Positions 48,201 through 60,600 of a stretch of 64,000 nt of DNA are shown piece after piece. The DNA comes from Syngnathus acus. Its lineage: Eukaryota > Chordata > Actinopteri > Syngnathiformes > Syngnathidae. The translations under genes and the position numbers were made by a program. How positions within the stretch are numbered: position 1 is the first letter of the stretch; every line of letters begins with the position of its first letter. Below the pieces are notes generated by a model. The model was given only the letters and a program-made list of their open reading frames with translations, was not told the DNA's origin and did not search any database. Location: the NCBI RefSeq assembly GCF_901709675.1, contig NC_051102.1, positions 6,049,412 to 6,113,411 on the forward strand, written 5' to 3'.

Positions 48201-51200
48201 ACAGTCCACAGGCAGATAGCGAGGGCTGGCTGCACGTTGGCTGTTTGATTGATTTGACTCACTCGCAAGGAAAAAATGGAGGTTCACTACGATCGGCTCA
48301 ATGGCCTGCTTGGAAAATTGCTGTTTTCGTGCACAGGGCAATTGCAGCACTTTTCTAATCCGGCACTCCAACACAAAGTATAATAGTCCCCATCATTCTC
48401 CTCCAATTCTACCCTCTGGCTAAAGCAAATTAACTGTAATGTTGATAGACTGACTGAACTGCTAAAGATCTTACCAATGTACAAATCCTCCAAGGTGATA
48501 CTTCTGCTGACAAATGGTTATTAATACCCCCCAATTAGATGCTTAAATAATGCGCACTTAACGCTTACATAAGAGTGTCTTTGCTGCAGTTCAGGGCTCG
48601 ACTGGCCCGAAAGAAGCAGCGTGGACGGAGAGAGCGAGCCGTTCCTCTAAAGCCCAACCCAATCTTTTATTTATGACCCACAGGAAGTCCTTCAGCGTGT
48701 CCTCTAGATGATACCCAGGAATTTAGCTCAACACAAGGCAGCACAAAACAAACTGTGACCGGTGCAAATTTGAGAGTGGTCAGCAGGGTGTTTATTGTGT
48801 AGTCAGTCTCGGAGATCAACTTTCACATGCATGAGACTTTTGTTTTTTTCTCTCCTCTCAGCTGCGCCCAAGTTTACCAAGACTCCCACAGACCAGATTG
48901 GCGTATCAGGAGGCGTGGCGTCGTTCGTGTGCCAGGCCACCGGGAATCCCAAGCCGGTTGTCTACTGGAACAAGAAGGGCAAGAAGGTCAACTCTCAGCG
49001 TATCGAGGTGGTTGTCACAGTGCGCAATGTGAAGATCGTTTTGCTGCATGGCATGCACAGCTCTCACAAATAGTTTTTTATAATTATATTTATTTATATT
49101 TTATTTATATAGATATTTTTTTTGTTTGCTTTATTTTTTTATTCTAATATTATTTTTATTTGTTTTATTTTATTCTGCATTATGTTATTGGGCAGTTGAG
49201 GCCGAGCCATTGGGAAATGAGATTAAATGAAGCAATCCTTGGCTTGCTTGGAGCGTTGAACAGCTGCAAATCATCACAGGCCAAAATTCTTCTTTTTTTT
49301 TTTTTTTTTAGGAGGAAGCAAGGGAGGTGGGGTTGCGGGGGTTGAAGCACAAATGAGCAACTTGTATGTGAATAAAGCTTTAGTATCTCCAGTTCATATC
49401 TGCATGCAACTAAAACCACGCTTGCCTGAAAATGAATAATTGATTGTAACTTGGTGCTATATTGCATTCCAAAGAGTGAGCCCAGAATGGTAAGTGTGAC
49501 TTTCTGGGGTGTCTTGCCACAAGACACCAGTTTCCCGCAGGTATGTGTCGTCATGATGGGGTTCAAGTATTCATTATTATAATAAATGCAAAACCAACAT
49601 TAAATTCATGGAGCAACTTCTACGGCATTAAAAACAATCAAAAACACTTTACCCTGAGGCAAAAACATCCACTTCCAATGCTCTTGTTTACTATTGTGGA
49701 TCCGTTTCCACTGCGATGAAAATAATGTCTTTTTCTGCTGCGTCCAGACCATCGAATTTGACGAAGGCGCTGGCGCCGTGCTGAGGATCCAACCTCTCCG
49801 AGCACCTCGAGACGAGAACATCTACGAGTGCGTCGCACGGAACAGCGAAGGAGAGCTGTCAGTCACGGCAAAGCTGGCCATTATCAGAGGTGAGATTTTC
49901 TGTATTATATTACTATATGCCGTATTTTCCGCATTATAAGGCGCACCGGATTATAAGGCGCACCTTCAATGAATGGCCCATTTTAAAACTTTGTTCATAT
50001 ATAAGGCGCACCGGATTATAAGGCGCACTGTCGGCTTTTGAGAAAATTGGAGGTTTTTAGGTGCGCCTTATAGTGCGGAAAATACGGTACGATATTATTA
50101 TAATATACACACGTATTTGAACATTTCTGTTTCGTATTTCTGAATCAAAACTAAGCCAGCTGTGCTGGATTAAGATTTGGTCTGAGCAGGTGTAAGGTTT
50201 TGAATGAAATTGTTACGCCTTTATTTTATTTTTTTAAATTTCTTTTAGTACTTGAACTTTACTGAGTGAGTACTTTAGCCAACTCTGGACAAAGGAACAC
50301 ATGGCTCTGGGTGTTTCATCACTCATGCAGGCACCTGGCTTCAGTTGTTGTTCCCCCGTCGCTGTCAAGGCTCGACCTCTGCATGAAGCTGTTCTTTTTA
50401 TAGTTTCATCAGGCTCGCAGGCTATCAGGCCTGCTGCATCCCAGCGTGCCCCAATCACTCGCAAGTCTTGGCCAAAGTGCTGGTTAATCACTGGTTCACA
50501 GCCTCCTCGGAGGAATGTTCCCCAATGTGGTGCTCCAACACGCTATGAATTTGACTTGCAGCTGTGAGCGCTGGCCATCTGCCCAGCACAGCAGCAGCAG
50601 AGGACAAAGAAATGGGAAGGGGTGGCCGCTAGAGCGACGACACTCCATGAGAAGAAGAAAAAAAAAAAAAAAAAATCAGGCGGATTAGACTTGAAGCTGG
50701 CAGACAACCCGTATCTGCCGGCGGAAATTGAGGAAGTGAGGGGAGGGGAGGTCGAGGCGAGGTGAAGCACACTTGCTAGAGGGTGAAGAAACGGGTGGTG
50801 GCGTGAGTCAAGTGAAACAAAAGAGATGGAATGGGAGGAAGAGAGAAAGGAGGGAAGAACGGAAGAGAGGGCTCTGCTGAGTGATGAACAGAAGGTTGGC
50901 CCGGCCGTCCCTTGGCCATCTGTTAACCGGGCCCATCATCTATGTACACAGCCCCAATCTAAAAGCCATTACCACATGAACATCACCTGAGGGGGAGGGG
51001 GGGGGGGTGCAGGGGCTCTCCTGGAGCGTGTGCCTTGTTTGTGTTTGTGTTAACTTTCATCCAAATGAATTCATCATGACATCATGATTTGATTCGTCCT
51101 AATCTGTGTGCTTTCAATTGTGAGGATGTCAACAATATTCCACTTGCAAATAATAATATACTTTACCAATATTATGAAACTTAATATTAGGATGCCGCGC

Positions 51201-53899
51201 AGTTCTTAAACTACATTACAAACAAAGCAAAAATATAATTTCATAAAATTGATCAGTCGCTAAACAAATAGTGAGCATTAATATCTTTTTGAAAACAAAA
51301 TCTATTAGTGCTCGTACTGGATTTCAAGATGACTTAATGATTTTTTTTGTTGTTGTTGTGCAGTCTGCATTGTTAAACAAGATTAAAAAGAATCTTCGAA
51401 ATTAAATTAGTGTACAGGTAATGTTCTTCTGGTATGATGTAATTACGTTGCAAAACAATAGACCGGCTGGATTCAATTATACTGCTGTGATTTTAAAGAT
51501 GCATGGTGACTGCAGACAAACATTAGTGCAGCATTTTTTTTTTTTACGTATGAATGTTTTATGGGATGAATCACAATACTGCATGCAAGTATTTTGGCAT
51601 GACCTTCACCCTCATTGCTTTTTAATATAAAGGCTTAACGGCTTAGACTTCACGCCACTTTAAAGGGCAGGATATGATAATCACACCAACATGGGCTTCC
51701 GTGAGGCCACTTGTTGCAAACACGATATGGATCTACTTGGCTTCTAAATACTCATCTGCATGAAGTGTTACATCTCCAAAAAAATATCACATGAAATTGA
51801 TTCACTCCAGAAATCGCCACTGATGTCGCAAAGATTTTATGTGGCTAGTGGCTAATGGCTAGTGGCTAAGTATTTTTGTCCACTACCATGCTTCATGTCA
51901 GCATTTAGGATCATGGTTGAGCATCACTAATAGCAGCTGGTGTGGTGCTTGTGGTGGGCCTCAGGATGTGGTTTACTGCTCCATAGGATTGCTAATGGAC
52001 GAAGATGTGGCAGCTTATCGTCATTCAGCTCTTGGATGTTACCTTTTCTGTTCCATTACCCACCCGCTACTCATTTCCAAATCACATTTCTCTCACTAGG
52101 CTTCTTATAGCCCACAGCAGTTCCTTTCTAATTTCTTCTCATGGTGTTTTATTCATTTTTTCATTTTTTTTTTGCAGTCATCTATCTCCGCCCCGACCTC
52201 ACTGTCTGTCCGAGCTCACTCCTCGCCCCGCCCCCGCCTTCACTTCCCCTGCAAAGCAAGCACTTCTATACACATTGCAGTCATTTCTTTGAGCCTTCAG
52301 GAAAGGTGGATATCTGCACTTGTGCAAGTTGCAAAGCCTCTAGTGGGCGAGAGCATCTCATCACTGCAGCGGGGTGTGTTGTGGCTGCGTGCGAATGCGT
52401 CGACTCCTCGAGGAGTGTAGGTTCCTTTTGTGCGTGTTTGCTGTGCGGGTGGTTTGTGCAGTGTAATCCTGATTACGCTCACTTCACAGTGCCCCATTTT
52501 TGGAGAAAGGGAAGCATGGGGTGAGGGGAGGCTCAGCATGAGGAAAGAGAAGGGAAAAGATGATCCGATGCCACCATCAGCATAAAAACACTCTTCGTAT
52601 GACAGACAGTCGGGTCAGATCACCCCCCCCCCCTCGAGCGTCTGCGCTTGGCCGGCGGCTCAATCAGCCAAAAAAAAAACCCAACAACAGTCAAGTCATC
52701 CTGCAAGAGGATTACACTCCTTGAGTGAAGAAACATGTGGCTGGTTGTTTACTTCTTGCCTCCCCTTCTTCTCCCTGCATACGATTCTCCACGCACGGAA
52801 GTGTGCAACACGGCCAAATTTGATGTCTGTGGCGAGCCGAAAGCGAGCCTTGTAGATGGAGGTGACTCGCGGGTCTTCTTTTTCATTGTGTTGTGTGGTG
52901 ATCTATTCTCATAAAGGGCCATTAGCATTTAAAGTGCTCCTCTTCAGTCCTTCTGCAGTCTATAGGAGTCAAAGCATTAGAGCCTCTGAGGACGACAGAT
53001 TATTCCCGAATCAGACTCCCTGCGATCGGCTTTTATTCAAGGCTCCTTTCATGCACGTGGGCCATTGCTTACACAAATGAACTGGAGGACGAATAGGCAA
53101 TGGGTCGCTCAACTTGCTGTGTGTGTGTGAGGGATGGAAATAAAAAGGTGAGGCAACACGGGAGAGGAAAGCTGGAATGGTGTTTTGTGTGTTTGCATCA
53201 TTTGCATCAGGTCCTCGACTCTGTGTGTGTGTTCGCTGCCAGTTCCGGCGCGAGTGTCGGCGTAAGAATGAATTTGCCCAAATCGGGTTGCCTTTGCCGC
53301 CTGTTTTTTGGGCACCGGGCCCGGATGTCCTTCTGTAAACATAACCGGGCCAAAATGTACGTGATGCGCACAAACACAAAGCTCTGGGGAACAATGCTGG
53401 CTGTTTTTTTGCCAATGTTGACACGTGCTATGTTTATAGACCCACTGCTCTTTTTTTTCCCCCCATATGCTGCCTTATCAATTTAACCAGGAGATGAAAA
53501 ATAAGCTGGACTTTTTTCACTGCAGTGTTTGTGTCTGATAAATGATTCATTTTGTGAAAAGCGTGATCAAGGCCATGCCTGCAGTATCTATTTCCAGCAG
53601 CCGCTGACTCACCCATGAGGCTGGCTCGATACCTGTAGCTCCCACATCCCTCTTCTCCTTACCAGTCATCTGGAACGAAGCATCCAGTAGCTGAGATATG
53701 TGCATTATCTGCAGAACATGCACGTATACACACTGAGTAGACATCTTTTTTTTTTTTTTGTCTATACAGCAATAGAACTAACTCATAGCAAGAATAATGT
53801 TTGTTGTGAAAGAGATTTTCCAATTGGAAATACTGCAAATTGGATAAATCTATTCCTGTCATTATATGTGTACATACGTGTATATATGTATTTATTATG

Positions 53900-53941
<42 letters not shown>

Positions 53942-56900
53942 TATATATATTATTATATATACGTATATTATATTATTTATATTTATATATAAATAATATA
54001 TATAAATATATACATTTTATATTTATATAAAATTGATAATACAAAAAAAAAAAAGAGCCGTCCTGACCCTTCCGCAGTGGTGCACGGTATTTAACAACTA
54101 GGGAGTTCATGCAAATTATAGTCGACCCCGAGAGAGAAGGGGGATGGATATAGGGCCGAGGGCAGCAGATGTAAGGCGGAGCATATATGTCACCTCAGGG
54201 GAGCATTCTGACCTGCCTATCGATATCCCTGCACTTCCCTCCCTCCGCTTTCGGCATTCAGCTGGATCATTAGCATTGATCTACTATATTGTGTGATACT
54301 TGGGATAGGTGGTCCACACCCTCGATCCTTATAGTCTATATTGCTCCCCATAAGATATGAGACTCATTACTTTTGCCTTTCGGTATCATTTCTCTCTTCA
54401 ACTATCAGCAGCCGCAAATATTGGACTTGGTTGCATGATGAATTTTAAAATAGTCAAAAAGATTGGAGCTTTATTCCACCACAGCAAGATGGCATGTCTG
54501 TCATGTGTTTAGGAGGCAGGAGGTGACTAAGAAATCGGTCAAGAACAACAAGCAGACCTATGACGTGGCCGCGGCCGACATTTCAGCAGCTTGTGTTGTC
54601 CTTCCGTCAAAGAGACTCCCGTAGGCTTGATTTATCATCCAAGGAAATTGCCACTGGTAATTGCTTTTTGGCTGTGGGAAAGTGGAATATGTAATTATAG
54701 GCGCAGGTATGGGGGAGGTGTCAGAGTGGATGTGCAAAAGAGATATCGGCTAAAAGCGCAAGGAGAATAGGAAGCCGAGAGAGCTGATGGATGCTTGATT
54801 ACGTGTCTGACCATCTGGATTGCTGTCATCGAGATGCTTAATCCTATTTACTTGAGAGCCTGTTTGCCTATTCGTATCTGTGTGGAATTGGGAGCAACTA
54901 CTATCGGGTGAGTGGGTGGGCGACCGGGCGACTCGGATGTCTCAGGTTCCACAAGTGACAAGAATGGATGGCAGCTCGGGTATGGGACATTTTTGTCCAC
55001 TTGAGTCAACAGTTCCAGGATAGGTGGTCTCAATTCTTTGCCATTGGAATATCAGTCCAGTTCCACCAAAGGGATTTTTTTTTTATTTTCTGGATCTGGA
55101 TGAGACACTCCTGATGACCGCAGACACACGGCCTCGTCGGCCGCCTCACAGCATAATCAGTCATCCAGAAGCATGGCCACTCTTCCGAGATCAGCCTCTC
55201 TTAATAGTCGCTGCATTTAAACAATTACTGCTAACAAGTCCTTATTACCCCCACCACGCCCTAGCCTTTCTCTTGATCCTGGCTTCTAATTGCTACTGCT
55301 GTTACCGAGCAGGTCTCTGCATAGTGATTAAACAGGAATCATTGCAAGCACACAGAGACACGTCGTGAAACGCACACAGTTCAATGTCGGCGCCACTGTA
55401 GACTTGTGTTTGTCGGCAGGGAGGAGGTTGTGTGCAGAGAGCGTCTATGTGTCCTTTTGCAAGTTTTTTTTTTTCCCTCCCAGTAATTCTCTAACCGATT
55501 GGGCGGTATGTTTACCCTCCTGTAGTGACGGCCCGTGTGAAACACGGAGAACCTTACTGCGTGTCTGCCCGCCTACTAAATCGGCTAATGACTAGCTAGC
55601 TGAGGAGGGAAAAAAAAAAAAAACCTGCGGCTTTAATGAGGACGGATATAGTGGCCCCGCTGTCTTTGCTAGTATCTCCTCTTTCAAGCCACTGCAGATG
55701 TGATAGGCGGGGAACAGTGTCTCTCACATCACCATGTTTGTGTGGATGGCTTATGTTTCTCCTCTGAGGGAGACAAGGGAGGATTCATGGATGGATGGAT
55801 GGATGGATGGATGGATGGATGGATGGATGGATGGATGGATGGATGGATGGATGGATGGATGGATGGATGGATGGATGGATGGATGGATGGATGGATGGAT
55901 GGATGGATGGATGGATGGATGGATGGATGGATGGATGGATGGATGGATGGATGGATGGATGGATGGATGGATGGATGGATGGATGGATGGATGGATGGAT
56001 GGATGGATGGATGGATGGATGGATGGATGGATGGATGGATGGATGGATGGATGGATGGATGGATGGATGGATGGATGGATGGATGGATGGATGGATGGAT
56101 GGATGGATGGATGGATGGATGGATGGATGGAGAAAAAGTCTCAACTGTCCGGTTGGCACTACGCATTTGGTCCTGCGCTGGGGTCCATTCACGTCTCGTC
56201 CATTCCCATTTCAAGTTTTGGTTGTCATTGTTCTGATAGATGCTTCTTATTTATTTGCTGTATCCCCTCCAGAGGACTTGTTGCCGTTTGGCTTCCCCAG
56301 TATCGATATGGGCCCGCAGCTGAAGGTGGTGGAGCGCACAAGGACGGCCACCATGCTGTGTGCCGCCAGTGGAACGCCGGACCCCGAGGTCTCCTGGTTC
56401 AAAGACTTTCTGCCCGTTGAACCCAGCACCAGCCGAGGTCGCATCAAACAGCTCAAATCAGGTGAGAAGTGTTCCAGTATATTTTTCAAGCCTTTTACAA
56501 AAAGCAAATCAAACTGCATCTGAAGCTTAGCAATGCTATCGTATAAATTCCCCATTGCTCTAAATTTTGTGATTATCCTGCTTTATTTGTGATTATGCTG
56601 AGAGATTACATGCCCCTCTCTGAGGCTGTGGGGATTTGCAACCTTTTCAAAGCCAATTTGACGAATTTGCTTCATTCAGCAGCCAAGGGGAAAGTCATTT
56701 TTAATCAACGTTTGGGACTTCCCGTACTTAACAGGTGCCTCACTCTACCCACATCATATTTTAACGACGCAACACCAACTCATGCCTCACAAACTCACTA
56801 AATTAAACATGCGTCACAGAAACAGCTCGAAAGCAAAGGATATGAAGTCAGGTGGATTTTAAACCGAAACGATGCGTTTGTTATCTAGCGTTCACGTCAA

Positions 56901-57544
56901 TTGAAAGACTGTTTGCTTTTGGAGATAAGAGAGAAGGTTTGTATTGACAGGCAGATCGAGAGATGAACATTTTGCACTAAAGACAGTTTGCTCAGCTTTG
57001 TTTGTGCTCCTCTGCAGAGACCACACAGTCTCTTCTGGAATAAGCAGACAAGCATTCCTCAGCTATTTTCCCCCTCAGCTGTCCTCGGGGGTAATGAAAG
57101 TGATGGTGTGGCGAAATCATTTTGCTGTAGCTCAAACCCACGTTGTCCGGGCTCATCCGTGCCGCCGGCCTCGCTATCCCGACGCTTTCGGCCGACGTGC
57201 CTGGCTGATCACCGCTGCCCTTTTGTCAACCTTTCATTTGCAATCTCCAGTTGGACCAATGTGGCTTCACAAACATTTTTTTAACAACGGACCTTCCTGG
57301 TTGTCAAATGATTGGCCCGAATGGATGTTTTGGAAAAAGTCTGGGGCATCAGTCTCTTCTAAATTACATGGGATCTTTTTTTTCTTTAATTTTTCAATTA
57401 AGGTTGCAAAATTGCTATCACATGTGCACAAAATGCTAACTTTTGATTTGAATATGAACGACTTGTTTTCAGATTGTTTTTGTAGCACAAATTAGTATTT
57501 CCTATTAAACTTAGTATTTTGTAGCTAAGTATATATATACACAC

Positions 57545-57633
<89 letters not shown>

Positions 57634-60600
57634 TTCACTGGTTCTTTTATATCAAACAAATTATTTTAGGTGCATTACCTGACATGTTTCGGCAGTTTCT
57701 TCCGCCTTCATCAGAGTGTCACTGATGTGGTTGTGACGCGTCTTTATCAGTGTGAGAAGGAGACAGCAACAAGACAAACAAGAGCAATAAAACTACAAGC
57801 AGAACAGGAACACTACAAGTCAGCCATTACCGACCACTGTAAAAGAGAAAACCACATCATGGACTGGGAAAAGGCCAGAGTCATCCGCACTGAAGAAAAC
57901 AAACATCAGCGTTGGATCAGGGAGGCAAGCGGGGCCCGAGGACCATCAACAGGGACAAGGGAGCCTACATGCTCTCGACAACCTGGAACAGCATTCTGGA
58001 GAGGTGAACGGACAGCAGAGGGCGTGACTCACCTGTCAAATCTGACAGGTGAGCCACGCCTTCATCCATCAGCTGATAAAGACGCGTCACAACCACATCA
58101 GTGACACTCTGATGAAGGCGGAAGAAACCGCCGAAACATGGCAGGTAATGCACCTAAAATAATTTGTTTGATAGAAAAGAACCAGTGAAGTGATTAAAAA
58201 GGAAAAACAAAATGAACTTAATACAACTATATATATATATATATATATACAGGACTCTCAGAAAATTAGAATATTGTGATAGTTTTTTTTCTGTAATGCA
58301 ATTAAATAAAACAAAAATGTCATACATTCTGGATTCATTACAAATCAACTGAAATATTGCAAGCTTTTTATTAATTTCATTTTTGTTTTTAATTGCATTA
58401 CAGAAAATAAAGAACTTTATCACAATATTCAAATTTTCTGAGACAGACCTGTATATATACATATAATTATATATGTATTTAATTAAATATTCATTTATAT
58501 TCATATATACTACATACATATTCCTAATGTCTGTCAAAAAGCAAAATAATTTGATAATTCCAATTTTTAGAGCTGCATCTTGATCACTGTTCAAATTTGA
58601 TGATAATGATGCACAATGCAATTGTGCTTCTTCTCTCATCAAAGTATAAAAAGAGTCAACAGGAAACCACCCAGACATGCCATTTATTCACAAGTGCAGC
58701 ATGTTAAGATGAGTATCACTCCGATGAAAGCGCACCAAGACAAATGGCAAGGTAGGATTCAGCGTGAGGTTTAATGGGATTTCAACTCAACAAAAGCGCT
58801 CCAGAGCCCAGCAACAAAATGCGCCGTATAATGAAACAAACGCTGCAGTGAGACGCCTTAGAGGAAATCAATTACACCTGAGCGATGCACAAAATAGTGG
58901 CACGATGTTGTGCGGATGACGCTCATTTCGCATCCCTTAAATGAGGGCACCTTCCAAGCTCTGATTTCGGAGACAGCTGCCAGCTCTCTCTCGCTGGATC
59001 ACAGCCAGGAGTGTGTTTGGGGACATAAATATTATTTTCCTTCCCTCTCTCCCTTTTTTTTTTTTCTTTTGTCAAGATCTGGAACTATTCCTGTGGCTCA
59101 TATGGGTGAGGATGAAAAATGATAACTATTTTAGAACCCTACTTCCCGAAATAGAGCCGCAATCAATTTCTGTCCCTCAAGGCACAAAGTACATTAATGT
59201 ATTCCATCGGGCTAATTATCGAACTCCATTGTGCCCTTTTCAGGGCTGAAAAGGTTCTCCTGGCTGTAAAAGTGTCAAGGGTACAGAAACAGCGCCTTGG
59301 AGGATTTTTGTTGTTTTTCTAAGGACCAAAGCCTTAAAGACCCAACCAGGTTCTATTTGTAGGAACATTCCGATGGCCGGTCTCGCATTTGCTACCTGGG
59401 CCTTCAGGGGGGATTTGCCCCCACTTAATCCATCTCTTAATAGCCCCACGATTATAGAAACCATCAACACAATATAACAGATGTTGCTCTGAACAACCTA
59501 AGAAGAACTTTTTCTAAAAATGCTCATCAACAGATTCTCTCCTTACCGGTTCAGATGTACATAAGTCAGGTGAACTGTCAAATATATGACATGAGAGACT
59601 AAGAGTCGGAGAGTTTACCAAAGCACTTAACGGACTCTGACACCCACAGTCAAGCAGATGGCCCGCAATATGGCCACGGAGGTCGACTGCTGGGTAATAG
59701 ATTGACGCGCCTCACCCAAAATTTGTGCTGTGGTTGAAGGTTGGCCAAAGTTGGGCAAAAGACAATGAGAAATTCAAATCAATAAGGCTATTTTATTATT
59801 CCTGACAAAACGAAAATGATGAATCGCCAATGGCGGAATTATAATAAGAAAACCGATCGTCACCCAGCATGACTCGCATTGAAGATATCAAAGTCAAGCG
59901 ATTCAAAAGGTGTGAAGTAATTATCCGTCTGCTAATGGATGCTAGCGCCGGCCGGCTCCAGGTGTTCCATTTGAGCTATCGGTTCAAGTCATGATACACC
60001 TCCCACCATTTTACTGCAAGTGTGTCGACAGAGTTCGTATCTCAGTCTGGCTCTTTAAGCAGCTTACTTCTTCATTTCTTGGACTTTTTGTAGGTCAGCC
60101 TTTGACTGACTCGCATGGTGATTGACCGCCGCTCGCTTGTGTATGCGGAGTACGCCGCGCCCAACGTGACCTTTGCGCCAGACAGGAGTTGTTGTGTTCG
60201 TTACGTCTGGCTCACCTCTGACATGTCTGATTGTACTCCTGACTACATGAGAGGAGAGCTAGGCTCTAATGATTTCTTAATCCTGTTCATCACAAGCTTT
60301 CTCTGCATTGTGAGCGAAGACGGGGGAAAAAAAACGAGAAACACTCGAGACATGAGCTGTTTTCCTTTCATGTCTGGGATAAAAAAAAAATGACTCAGGT
60401 GGAGGATAGATTTAGCTCGCTGAGTCTGAGTTGGGAAAAGTTGAGGCCAAGATGGATGAAACAAATAAAACTTTGTTTGTTGGGTTAGATGGAATATTTT
60501 GTGACAGTTATCTTGTCCATTGGCAATGCACTACATTTAATTTAAGAAGGAAAATAACATTGTTCATAAAAGCGACATTATGCAGAATTTAATGCAAAGT

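Larger units (their letters stand above)
49890..56272 (+). other. ptprs: ptprs intron between the Ig1 and Ig2 exons
   Basis: About 6.4 kb. Holds a MITE (49920-50087), poly(A) and poly(G) tracts near 50650 and 50990, an AT-rich microsatellite (53885-54045) and an 86-unit tetranucleotide array ending 142 nt before the next exon. No additional exon recognised. Confidence 0.7.

Noticed and set aside
55700-56523. Long open frames of Met-Asp-Gly-Trp (plus) and Ile-His-Pro-Ser (minus) repeats
   Set aside because: They are pure read-through of the (ATGG)86 array, open in every frame because the unit has no stop; no start context or homologue.
56944-57495. 183-aa open frame in a ptprs intron
   Set aside because: No recognisable motif, low-complexity parts, runs to the (TA)n tract; treated as chance.
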